NCBI RefSeq assembly: GCF_014649655.1
Contig: NZ_BMTL01000002.1
Coordinates: 124,001-188,000, forward strand
Direction of reading: 5' to 3'
Origin: Streptomyces humidus
GTDB lineage: Bacteria > Actinomycetota > Actinomycetes > Streptomycetales > Streptomycetaceae
Length of the DNA stretch: 64,000 bases
In this document: piece by piece, positions 50,738-58,745 of the stretch
Numbering within the stretch: the stretch's first letter is position 1
Layout: the number at the start of each line of letters is the position of its first letter
The notes under the pieces: generated by a model
What the model saw: the letters and a program-made list of their open reading frames with translations, nothing else
Told to the model about the DNA's origin: nothing
Database searches by the model: none
Position numbers and translations under genes: made by a program

Positions 50738-50749
50738 GTAAACGCTTAC
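50738..50749. promoter_or_regulatory. LacI-type palindrome GTAAACGCTTAC
   Basis: A near-perfect 12-bp palindrome between the end of LacI regulator 2 and the end of the convergent isocitrate-lyase-like gene. The position is not in front of a gene, so it may be a decoy or a relic. Confidence 0.45.
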
Positions 50750-50752
50750 TCG

Positions 50753-51720
50753 TCATAGAGTCGGGGTGACCGCTTTCTCCACTTCTTCCGTTTCCCGCTC
50801 GGCCTCTGTTTCCTTCCTGTTCTGCACTTCTTGCCTGTCCTCCCATACTTGCATGTGAGCTGTGTTTGCCACGGTCGGGCGACGGTGCGCGATGTTGCCC
50901 TCCAGCAGGCGAGTCGCGCTCGCCACCCCGACCCCGTGCGTGGCGTGCGGCGTGGGCAGCCGCCCGTCCCTTCGCTTCAGTTCTGCAAGGGCTGAGTGCA
51001 TCGCCTCATGAGCTGCGAAAAGGCATGGGGTGCTGTAGATCGCCACGGCCACGCCGAGGCCGGACAGCTCGCTCAGAGAAAGGCGGGGGGATTTGCCGCC
51101 GGTGATCTGGTTGAACAACATCGGCTTGTCTCCGACCACGGCCCGGATCCGGCGAATCCATTCCACGCTGCGGACACCGTCGACCAGGACGACGTCGGCA
51201 TCCGTGGCAGCGAGAGTCTCGGCGCGATGGAGGATGTCTTTCTCTTCTGTGGCGCCCGTGCGGGCGACCACGACCAGGTCCCCGCGGGTCGCCAGCACCA
51301 TTTCCAGCTTGGCGAGATACTTGCGCAACGGCAGTACCTGCTTGCCGTCTGCATGTCCACAACGGCGCGGTCGTTTCTGGTCCTCCAGGATGACTCCGGA
51401 CGCACCGATTCGCTCCAGGCCCTCCACCACGTGGCAGGCGAACTCCGGATCGACGTATCCGTCGTCGATGTCGACGAGCAGGTGGTGACTCGGGAACGCG
51501 CCACGCAGCCGCTGTACGAATGCCATCATGTCCGGCCGGGCGATGAAACCGATGTCCGGTAGTCCGTAGTAGGAGGCCGCGAATCCAAATCCGGAAACGA
51601 ACATCCCGTCATAATGTTGTGCCGCGATCGACGCCGAGTACATGTCGTGTCGTACACGCCGATCAGCGGAGTCGTCCCGGGGGCGGTGATCCGCTCCCTC
51701 AGCTTGGTCCCGTAAGTCAC
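50753..51720 (-). pseudogene. Isocitrate lyase/PEP mutase-like gene, frameshifted by 5-bp duplication
   Basis: The original start is the GTG at 51720 with AGGAGG nine bases before it; the first frame reads VTYGTKLRERITAPGTTPLI then GVYD. At 51644-51653 the 5-mer GTCGT is present twice in tandem, which shifts the frame; skipping one copy joins GVYD to MYSASIAAQHYDGMFVSGFG. The rest is intact: metal site in LLVDIDDGYVDPEFACHVVE, and the catalytic loop EDQKRPRRCGHADGKQV, in which Arg replaces the usual Lys before the second Arg/Lys-Cys-Gly-His. Members act on 2-methylisocitrate, oxaloacetate or PEP-type substrates. The C-terminal tail is a Glu/Arg-rich extension. Confidence 0.8.
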
Positions 51721-51929
51721 TGCGGAGCTCCTCCTGTACATCCTTTTCCGGAGCGTCTTTCGAGAAAGGTGTTTCGGAACGGTTTTCCGAAACAAGAGGA
51801 TCTCGATGCGCGTGCGTACAGCCTCCACTACGCGACCAGAACCCACTCCGATGGCGCAAGCGGTTCACCGAAGAATCGTCATTTGTCTCCGGGCTCAGCG
51901 TGACGGTCGAACCGCGCGCCGAGGAGTTC

Positions 51930-52095
51930 GCCGGAGTACGGTCAGTCGTATGCGTGCAGGCTGCCGCATGCATCCCGGCGAAACCGCCGCCCGCCTCGAT
52001 GTATCCGGCGATCCACTTCCGCTGGGCCGGAGTCAGCGCTTCGCCACTGGTGGACAGATAGGGACGACGGCTGCATAGCCGTCCAGCGGGGCTTC
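51930..52095 (-). pseudogene. Fragment of a ThuA-like domain gene
   Basis: One minus-strand frame reads LSTSGEALTPAQRKWIAGYI then EAGGGFAGMHAAACT, which matches the central part of ThuA/trehalose-utilisation-type domains (a strand, then an AQ...F/W...Y helix, then GGGF-G-HAA). Just before it, in another frame, LDGYAAVV gives the preceding strand, so at least one frameshift exists. Nothing of the rest of the domain remains on either side. ThuA-like proteins are often found with sugar catabolism genes. Confidence 0.6.
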
Positions 52096-52550
52096 CTGGG
52101 CCTATCCGCGTCCTTGCAGTCGGCAGGGCCCTCGACGAGTCCCATCACTGCAGTTCAGCAGTGCACTCTGCGCCTATTTGATCAAAACCCGGACGATCCG
52201 ACTCAAGGTCCGCCACCGCGCGCACGTCCGGGCCGAGGACCGCATCCGCCCCGCGTCCACGCGCCGCTTCGCCGGAAACGCTTGCGCCGCCCTCGTCCCG
52301 CTCGTCGGATCGCCACTCCTCCTGAGCACCGCAACGCATTCTGGGTAACAGCGACAGCAGAAGCGCGGATGCGTCGCCTCGGGCGTGAGGGGACCTCTCC
52401 CCGCAAACATACCGAGGGCGAGCACCGAAACCCTTCCGTAAACGGTTGCGAGTCACCGACGCAGACACGGGCAACGTAGAAACGGAAACAACGCAGAGAT
52501 TGAACCGCCCCGGGTCAGGTAGAGACTCGATTCCGTGAAAGGATTGAGTT
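52096..52550. other. Decayed intergenic DNA
   Basis: About 450 bases with no frame of clear coding bias. It lies between two gene remnants and an IS fragment. A GTAAACGGTTGCG word is near 52437. Nothing else seen. Confidence 0.35.
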
Positions 52551-52766
52551 ATGGCACGACCCTCCCGTTACCCGCTCGACCCCGCCGAAGCGGTCCCGGT
52601 GCTCGTCGATGAACGCTACGAGCGCGTGTGTGGCCGGTCGAGCTCGGCCGCGAAGAAACTCGCCGCGGCCTTCAGGATCTCGTTCGCCCGCTTCAGCTCG
52701 GCGTTCTCCTTCTTGAGCGCCTTGAGCTGGGCGGACTCCTCCGTCGTCGTCCCCGGACGCTGCCCC
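52551..52766 (-). mobile_element. Rearranged fragment of an IS3-family element
   Basis: On the minus strand the end of an IS3 orfA is clear: GQRPGTTTEESAQLKALKKE, then NAELKRANEILKAAASFFAA and ELDRPHTRS with stop at 52616; the beginning of orfB (VAFIDEHRDRFG) overlaps it. Both ends are missing. On the plus strand at 52551-52574 the eight codons MARPSRYP look like the start of an IS3 orfA, so two pieces seem to be joined head to head by a deletion or inversion. Not mobile by itself. Confidence 0.7.
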
Positions 52767-52797
52767 GCGTGTGCGCCTGAGCGGGTTGCCGGGCCGG

Positions 52798-53145
52798 GAG
52801 TGGAGGAGCCGTTCGTCGACCTGCGGGACGTCGTCGACGTGGTGATGAAGGCGGTTCTGCAAATGACCGGTACCTCAGAACTCCAGATGTCTCCGAGCCG
52901 TAGCCGCTGACGCTTCGGGAAGCGCTTGCAATCATCGGTCAGCGACTGTTCGCGAGCGGCGCGCACACCTGTATCAGCGCGGAAGTGCGTGAGCAGTTGG
53001 CAGGATTGGGGGTGCCGTCTGGCGAAGCGGCTTTTCCGGTGGAGTTGTTCGAGTCTGTGCTGGACGGTCGTAACGCATTTCTCCCGAGCCTCCAGGAGGT
53101 GCTCGGCCGTACACCGCGTGACTTCGCGGATTTCGCTAAGCGTTG
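52798..53145 (+). pseudogene. Remnant of an NmrA/azoreductase-like NAD(P)-binding protein gene
   Basis: One frame gives VEEPFVDLRDVVDVVMKAVL from about 52800, typical of the middle of NmrA-type atypical SDR proteins. After a stop at 52901 another frame gives LTLREALAIIGQRL, and then AFPVELFESVLDGRNAFLPS and LQEVLGRTPRDFADFAKR, the usual C-terminus of these proteins. The N-terminal nucleotide-binding half is gone, replaced by the IS3 fragment. At least one frameshift and one in-frame stop are present, so the gene is dead. Confidence 0.7.
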
Positions 53146-53189
53146 TCCCGTAACTGCTGGTCGCAGTGCGCAGGTAACGCCCGCTGGGG

Positions 53190-53573
53190 TCAGCCGAAGA
53201 GGAGGTCGACGTCCTTCTCGATGCAGAGCTGCAGGACGACCACCAACTGGCGGACGTCGTCTATGTGCCGTTGGAGAAGTGGGTCGGTGGTTCCGCCTTG
53301 AGGTTGGTCGGCGATCTCCTGCAGGCGGGGGAGGATCGCGGCGCACTGGATCGGCGTGAGGTCGGGGCCGTCATCGTCGGGATGATTGAGGAGTGGTGCC
53401 AGGGTGGTGGAGACGTTGTTCCACGGGCGCTGTCCGTCGAAGCCGTGCATCTCGTCCAGTGCGAACCCCTCGGCCTGTGCCAGCCACCGCCGGAACGCTC
53501 CGAAGCCGGTGTAGGACCAGGAGACGTCCGGGCTGCTGGTGTCATCGTCTCCTGGAAACAGAACGAGCCCCAC
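53190..53573 (-). CDS. Hypothetical protein
   Basis: A 127-residue cytoplasmic protein that I do not recognise. Codon bias is good along its whole length, and GAGGAGGAC stands directly before the ATG, so it is probably real. It is acidic, Leu- and Asp-rich (DGPDLTPIQCAAILPRLQEI, then QRHIDDVRQLVVVLQLCIEK), mostly helical. Similar small proteins that count or hold residues around a tract like this are common hypothetical genes in Streptomyces. The position between a gene remnant and a transposase says nothing about function. Confidence 0.65.
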   Translation of the reverse strand: MGLVLFPGDDDTSSPDVSWSYTGFGAFRRWLAQAEGFALDEMHGFDGQRPWNNVSTTLAPLLNHPDDDGPDLTPIQCAAILPRLQEIADQPQGGTTDPLLQRHIDDVRQLVVVLQLCIEKDVDLLFG

Positions 53574-53645
53574 ATGTCCTCCTCGCTGGCCGAGCCCACA
53601 GGATCGGCCTCAAGAAACGGAGACAGCAACTGAAATGATCTCGCC

Positions 53646-54416
53646 GTGGCTGGTGTGAACACGGCGTCTGAGCTGTCCTGGATAACCCCGTTCACCGGGC
53701 TGAGCCCTCGGCAGTTCGGCAAGCTCATCACCGCGCTGCGGCGCGAGGGCGCCGACCCGGTCCGCAAAGGCCGGCCGTGGAGTCTGCCGCTGGAGGACCG
53801 AGTGCTGCTGGTCGCCGCGTACTGGCGCACGAACCTCACCCTGCGCCAATTGGCGCCGCTGTTCGGGGTGTCGAAGTCGGCGGCCGACCGCATCATCGGC
53901 GCCCTCGGCCCGTCGCTCGCGTTCCAGCCCCGCAGACGGTTCCGCAAGGACACCGTGCTGATCGTGGACGGCACCTTGGTGCCCACCCGCGACCACACCA
54001 TCGCCGAGCAGTCCAAGAACTACCGGTACTCCACGAACCACCAGGTCGTCATCGACGCCGACACCCGGCTCATCGTCGCCGTCGGCCGGCCGGTGTCCGG
54101 CAACCGCAACGACTGCAAGGCGTGGGAACTGTCCGGGGCGAAGGACGCCATCGGCCACACCACGGTGATAGCGGACGGCGGCTACCGCGGCACCGGGCTG
54201 GTCATCCCGCACCGCCGCGAACGCGGCCGACCCGCACTCCCGGACTGGAAAGAAGAGCACAACCGGTCGCACCGCAAGGTCCGCGCCCGCGTCGAGCACG
54301 CCTTCGCCCTCATGAAGACCTGGAAGATCCTCCGCGACTGCCGCCTGAAAAGCGACGGGGTTCACCACGCCATGCTCGGCATCGCCCGCCTCCACAACCT
54401 CACCCTCGCTGGGTGA
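53646..54416 (+). CDS. IS5-type transposase, single frame (DDE_Tnp_4-like)
   Basis: A 256-residue transposase. The N-terminal helix-turn-helix is LTLRQLAPLFGVSKSAADRI (about 66-85). The catalytic residues are Asp in DTVLIVDGTLVPTRDHTIAE, Asp in TTVIADGGYRGTGLVIPHRR and Glu in RKVRARVEHAFALMKTWKIL, so the DDE set is complete. The GTG at 53646 has no clear ribosome binding site. I could not find convincing terminal inverted repeats, so the element boundaries are left open. It closes the IS-rich right edge of the accessory island. Confidence 0.9.
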   Translation: MAGVNTASELSWITPFTGLSPRQFGKLITALRREGADPVRKGRPWSLPLEDRVLLVAAYWRTNLTLRQLAPLFGVSKSAADRIIGALGPSLAFQPRRRFRKDTVLIVDGTLVPTRDHTIAEQSKNYRYSTNHQVVIDADTRLIVAVGRPVSGNRNDCKAWELSGAKDAIGHTTVIADGGYRGTGLVIPHRRERGRPALPDWKEEHNRSHRKVRARVEHAFALMKTWKILRDCRLKSDGVHHAMLGIARLHNLTLAG

Positions 54417-54470
54417 CCGGCAGGCAACAGCAGGCTCAGCCAATACGACAGAGACCGGGAAGTAGGCCGG

Positions 54471-55115
54471 CTACGACCCCTCTCTCAGTCGCGCCCAGGT
54501 ATGAGTGTCCAGGCTGTCATGGGGGCCAATGCGGGAGAGCTCGGCGCCGTCGCGTCCCAGAGCCACGATCACGGGACGGACTCCGCGGCTGATCTGGGGA
54601 GACGTCCAAACAGCGATGAGACTGCGCTGCTCGGGAACCTCGATCCGGCGGACACCGATGCGAACGTGACTCACATCCCGCCCGAGGCGCACTTTGACGC
54701 AACTGATCCATGGGGCCGCGGTGATGGAGCGCGGAGGGTCAAGGCTGCGGGTGAGACTGAGTACGCCCCCTCCGTTGCTAACGTCGAGCACATCGACGTC
54801 GACAGGATCGTCTCCGGATCCACTGCTGCCCCCCACATACCGCCACTGCTCGCCGAACCACTCCAGAAGCGCGATGTGCTCACGTTCCCGCGATGACTTC
54901 GGACGCCACAGGATCCAGATCGCCCCGACACCGGCAGTGTCGTCGACATCGGCCGACACGGTCAGCACGCGTCTCGGCATCCACCACGGTTGCGTCTCAT
55001 CTCCCGCCAGCGCCCGCTTCACCACGCCCCGCAGGAAAGTCTCCCACCGGGGCCCCGCCCACACGGCCTCTCCCCATGCCTGCATGCGCCTGCGATACCC
55101 GGCGCGCGAGGGCAT
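54471..55115 (-). CDS. Hypothetical protein
   Basis: A 214-residue protein without signal peptide or membrane segment; I do not know the family. It starts basic (SRAGYRRRMQAWGEAVWAGP) and becomes strand-rich (RRVLTVSADVDDTAGVGAIW, SLIAVWTSPQISRGVRPVIV). Codon bias is even, so it should be a real gene. The ATG at 55115 is preferred to a TTG one codon earlier. It stands alone, convergent with the transposase gene, with a 55-base gap. Confidence 0.6.
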   Translation of the reverse strand: MPSRAGYRRRMQAWGEAVWAGPRWETFLRGVVKRALAGDETQPWWMPRRVLTVSADVDDTAGVGAIWILWRPKSSREREHIALLEWFGEQWRYVGGSSGSGDDPVDVDVLDVSNGGGVLSLTRSLDPPRSITAAPWISCVKVRLGRDVSHVRIGVRRIEVPEQRSLIAVWTSPQISRGVRPVIVALGRDGAELSRIGPHDSLDTHTWARLREGS

Positions 55116-55469
55116 CAAGCACGATGCCGCTGAGGCAACACCTCACTGCCTCCGGCCAAAAGATCATTACGGGACAACGCTTAGGCAAGCAGAGAGAACG
55201 GGGGGCTGGAAGGCGCGGGAGCGAAGCCTCGTCGAGGCAGTCCCTGCGCATCCTTCGCCGTGCGGCACCTCCGCCAGGGCGGCTACGTCTCCGAGGGCAC
55301 CCCTCGCCCGGGCCGCTGGGAGTCTCCGGCAGATTCCCGCGCTCAGGGCCACGTGACCTGGACGGTCTTCTCCTCCGTGGCTGCTGTGTCTTCGAGGCCT
55401 TCCTCCTCCATGGCTCCTGCGCCGCCCGGCCGCGTCCCTTTCGACCGGAGTCACCGCGTCACCGGAAGA
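55116..55469. other. Intergenic region with one very short frame
   Basis: About 350 bases between two leftward genes. On the minus strand 55411-55343 there is a 22-codon frame (MEEEGLEDTAATEEKTVQVT plus two residues) with CAGGAG five bases before its ATG and good third-base bias. It could be a small peptide gene or chance. Confidence 0.35.
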
Positions 55470-56648
55470 TCACTTCTCCGGAGGCTGTTCCTCGTTTCCG
55501 CCGTCCGTGCCGTTCGCTTTCGGGGAGCTCTTCGCATGCGCGCGGAACCGTCCGGTCACGTCCTCGGGCGGAAGGAAGCGGGACCACCTCTCCGGGAACT
55601 CGGACGGCATGTCGGGATCGTCCGGGTCGTCGTCCTCGTGGGCTCGGGCCGCGGCCATGCGGGCGACGTACTCCGCGGCCTCCTCCTGGCGCTGCCGTTC
55701 GTTGGCGGCGCGGGCGGCGGCCGTCGCGGCGGCCGGCCAGACCCGGTCGATCGCCGCATTGACGGCGGCGCCCACCAGCACAGCGAAGGCGGACACGCCG
55801 ATCCACAGCAGGACGGCGACGGCAGCGGCGAGGGATCCATAGATGGTGGCGCCCTCGATCGTGCTCGTCAGGTAGATCCGCAGCAGGAAACTGCCCAGCA
55901 CCCACATGGCGAGGGCGACGAGTGCGCCGGGAACGTCCTCGATCCACGGAGAGCGCACGGGTACGGAGACGTGGTACAGCGTCGTCAGGAACGCGACCGA
56001 CAGGACGATCACCACAGGCCAGTACAACACCTGCACGACGGTCGTCGACCACGGCAGGATCCGCACCACCGCGTCCGGTCCCGCGACCATCAGCGGCAGC
56101 GCGACCGAACCGATCAGCAGAGCGGCGACGAAGAGCAGAAACGCCACCAGTCGCGTCTTGACGATGCCGCGCACGCCGTCGAGGCCGTACATCACGGTGA
56201 TGGTGTCGATGAAAACGTTTACCGCGCGCGATCCGGACCACAGGGCGAACAGGAAGCCTATGGAGATGACGTCGGGACGGCCGCCCTTCAGCACGTCGTC
56301 GAGGATCGGCTGGGCGATCTCTCGCACGCCCTTGTCGGACAGCACCGTGCGGGAGGCCTCGACGAGGTTGGTCTCCAGGCTGGTGATGGTGTCGGTGCCG
56401 GTCCAGTCGTCGACGTAGCCGAGCAGGCCGATGAGGCTGAGCAGCAGCGGAGGCACGGACAGCAATGTGAAGAAAGCGGCTTCAGCAGCGAGTCCGAGGA
56501 TGCGGTACTCGATGCAGGAATTGACGGTGTCCTTCAACAGCAGCCAGGCGGTCCGCCGCTTGGAGACGTTCCGGTAAAGGGCACGCGCCCGGTGGAGACG
56601 CCCGGCGGGGCTCCCGGGTTGCTCGGGTGAGTGACTTGCTGGCTGCAC
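55470..56648 (-). CDS. YihY/BrkB family membrane protein
   Basis: A 392-residue inner-membrane protein of the YihY/virulence factor BrkB family (earlier misnamed RNase BN), of unknown transport or structural role. Six hydrophobic segments are spread over residues 45-310, with the family motif LAAEAAFFTLLSVPPLLLSL at the first and GSLAAAVAVLLWIGVSAFAV at the last. The C-terminal 80 residues are charged and cytoplasmic (EDDDPDDPDMPSEFPERWSR). The start is a GTG with TAGGAC before it. Single gene, divergent from the acyl-CoA dehydrogenase gene. Confidence 0.93.
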   Translation of the reverse strand: MQPASHSPEQPGSPAGRLHRARALYRNVSKRRTAWLLLKDTVNSCIEYRILGLAAEAAFFTLLSVPPLLLSLIGLLGYVDDWTGTDTITSLETNLVEASRTVLSDKGVREIAQPILDDVLKGGRPDVISIGFLFALWSGSRAVNVFIDTITVMYGLDGVRGIVKTRLVAFLLFVAALLIGSVALPLMVAGPDAVVRILPWSTTVVQVLYWPVVIVLSVAFLTTLYHVSVPVRSPWIEDVPGALVALAMWVLGSFLLRIYLTSTIEGATIYGSLAAAVAVLLWIGVSAFAVLVGAAVNAAIDRVWPAAATAAARAANERQRQEEAAEYVARMAAARAHEDDDPDDPDMPSEFPERWSRFLPPEDVTGRFRAHAKSSPKANGTDGGNEEQPPEK

Positions 56649-56770
56649 GTCCTAAAGGTATCCGCCGTTCGGGGTCGCACTCACCTTCGGCAAGGCGGCT
56701 TCACCGGGTCGGGGACACGGCGCGGGCTTCGGACGGCCATGACCGCCGGACCCAGGGGTAGGTTCGGGCT

Positions 56771-58420
56771 ATGGCAGGCAGCACGCACACTGTGACCAAC
56801 CAGCCCCCGCCCCTGACCGGGTACGACGTGTACGGCACCGACCAGGCGCTGGTGGAAGCCGTGGAACGGCATCTGGATCCGGCGTTGATCGACGAGGCGC
56901 GCGGCGAGTTGTCGGCGCTCGGGCGCGCGGCCGGCTCCGCGCAAGTGCAGGAGTGGGCGGTGCAGGCCGACGAGCACCCGCCGAAATTGCGCTCACACGA
57001 CCGCCATGGTCATCGCATCGACGAGGTCGAGTTCCATCCGGCCTGGCACCGGCTGCTCGGCAAGGGCGTCGGGGCCCGACTGACGGCCGCCTGGGGGCGG
57101 CCGAGCGGGCATGTGCGGCGGGCGGCCGGGTTCCTGGTGTGGACGCAGGTCGACGCGGGAAACTGCTGTCCGCTGTCGATGACCCATGCCGCGGTGCCCG
57201 CGCTGCGCACCGACCCGGAGCTGGCCGCCGAGTGGGAGCCGCGGCTGACGTCCGCGATCTACGACCGTGAACTGCGACCGGCCCGGTCGAAGGCCGGCGC
57301 GCTGTTCGGGATGGGGATGACGGAGAAACAGGGCGGCAGCGACGTCCGGGCGAACACGACGGTCGCTGCTCCGCTTGCCGAGGACGGGACGTACGAGTTG
57401 ACCGGGCACAAATGGTTCTGTTCGGCTCCGATGTCGGACGGTTTCCTGGTGCTGGCCCGGGCGACCTCCGCTCAGGGCGCGGGCGGGCTCACGTGTTTCC
57501 TGGTTCCACGGGTTCTCGAAGACGGTACTCGTAACGTTTTCCGTCTCCAGCGGCTCAAGGACAAGCTCGGGAACCGGTCCAACGCCTCGAGTGAGGTCGA
57601 GTTCGACGGGACGTGGGCGCGCCGGGTCGGAGAGGAAGGTCGCGGGGTGCGCACCATCATCGACATGGTGGCGGCGACCCGGGTGGACTGTGTGCTGGGG
57701 TCGGCGGGGTTGATGCGACAGGCGGTGGCGCAGGCGATCCACCACTGCACCTACCGTGAGGCCTTCGGCGGGAAGCTGGTCGACAAGCCGTTGATGCGCA
57801 ACGTTCTGGCTGACCTCGCGCTGGAGTCGGAGGCGGCGACCGCCCTTGCGCTGCGGCTGGCCGCGGCCTACGACGACGGCGGTGAACAGGAACGGGCGTT
57901 GCTGCGGATCGCGGTGCCGGCGGCCAAGTACTGGGTGACCAAGCGCTGCGCGCCGGTGGCCGTCGAGGCGTCGGAGTGTCTGGGTGGAAACGGTTACGTA
58001 GAGGAGTCGGGGATGCCCCGGCTGGTACGGGAGTCCCCGTTGAACTCGGTCTGGGAGGGCGCGGGCAACGTCCAGGCGCTGGATGTGCTGCGGGCCCTGC
58101 AACGTGAGCCGCAAGCCTTGAACGCCTATCTGCAGGAGGTCGGCCGGGCGCGCGGGGCCGATCACCGGTTGGACGGCGCGATCAAGGGGCTGCTGACCGA
58201 CTTGGCCGACCTGGACGGAGCCGAGGGGCGGGCTCGGCGACTGGCGGAGCGGTTCGCACTGGTGCTCCAGGGTGCACTGCTCGTACGATTCGGGCCCCCG
58301 GAGGTGGCCGACGCGTTCTGCGCCTCGCGACTGGGCGGGGACGGCGGCGCGGCCTTCGGGACGCTGCCGCACACTCTGGATCTGGCGTCGATCGTCGAAC
58401 GGGCCGCACCTCGGTCGTGA
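56771..58420 (+). CDS. Acyl-CoA dehydrogenase family protein, AidB-like
   Basis: A 549-residue flavoprotein. The AidB-type layout is clear: an N-terminal extension (TNQPPPLTGYDVYGTDQALV), the FAD-binding middle domain (LFGMGMTEKQGGSDVRANTT, HKWFCSAPMSDGFLVLAR), and the C-terminal helical domain with YREAFGGKLVDKPLMRNVLA and ECLGGNGYVEESGMPRLVRE, whose closing catalytic region is followed by SPLNSVWEGAGNVQALDVLR. E. coli AidB is induced by alkylating agents and binds DNA; whether this homologue protects DNA or oxidises an acyl-CoA is not decided by sequence. Alone, with its own terminator. Confidence 0.92.
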   Translation: MAGSTHTVTNQPPPLTGYDVYGTDQALVEAVERHLDPALIDEARGELSALGRAAGSAQVQEWAVQADEHPPKLRSHDRHGHRIDEVEFHPAWHRLLGKGVGARLTAAWGRPSGHVRRAAGFLVWTQVDAGNCCPLSMTHAAVPALRTDPELAAEWEPRLTSAIYDRELRPARSKAGALFGMGMTEKQGGSDVRANTTVAAPLAEDGTYELTGHKWFCSAPMSDGFLVLARATSAQGAGGLTCFLVPRVLEDGTRNVFRLQRLKDKLGNRSNASSEVEFDGTWARRVGEEGRGVRTIIDMVAATRVDCVLGSAGLMRQAVAQAIHHCTYREAFGGKLVDKPLMRNVLADLALESEAATALALRLAAAYDDGGEQERALLRIAVPAAKYWVTKRCAPVAVEASECLGGNGYVEESGMPRLVRESPLNSVWEGAGNVQALDVLRALQREPQALNAYLQEVGRARGADHRLDGAIKGLLTDLADLDGAEGRARRLAERFALVLQGALLVRFGPPEVADAFCASRLGGDGGAAFGTLPHTLDLASIVERAAPRS

Positions 58421-58477
58421 TGCCCCCGACCTGCGAGGGACCGGAGAAAAACACGGAAAATCGGGGGAAATCAGGAA

Positions 58478-58515
58478 GCGGGGGTGGTGCCGCGCCGACA
58501 CGGCACCACCCCCGC
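58478..58515 (+). terminator. Terminator hairpin after the AidB-like gene
   Basis: A perfect 15-bp inverted repeat (58478-58492 and 58501-58515) with an 8-base loop, 58 bases after the stop codon. The rest of the 325-base gap up to the next gene holds nothing else I recognise. Confidence 0.88.
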
Positions 58516-58745
58516 CGCAATGGCCCTGCGAGGCCAGAATCGCCGCTCAGGACGGCGCGTCTCAAGCTTCAAACAGTCTGCGGACGTCCACCAGGGTTGC
58601 AGGGGGTTGCAACTTGTCAGCGGTTGTGACCGGACCGTGCCCCTCCGGCACCCGTGGACGGCAAGATGGAGCCTTCAGCCGGACCGGAAACAGTCGACGC
58701 TGAATCTTGACATCCGGTTGGCCTGTGCTCCCGGGAGGCCCAGTG

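Noticed and set aside
50738..50749. Considered as promoter operator of the PEP mutase-like gene
   Set aside because: It lies at the 3' end of that gene, not in front of it; kept only as a stray operator-like word.
53560..54480. Exact boundaries of the second IS5-type element
   Set aside because: Candidate inverted repeats match in only a few bases, so no ends are claimed.
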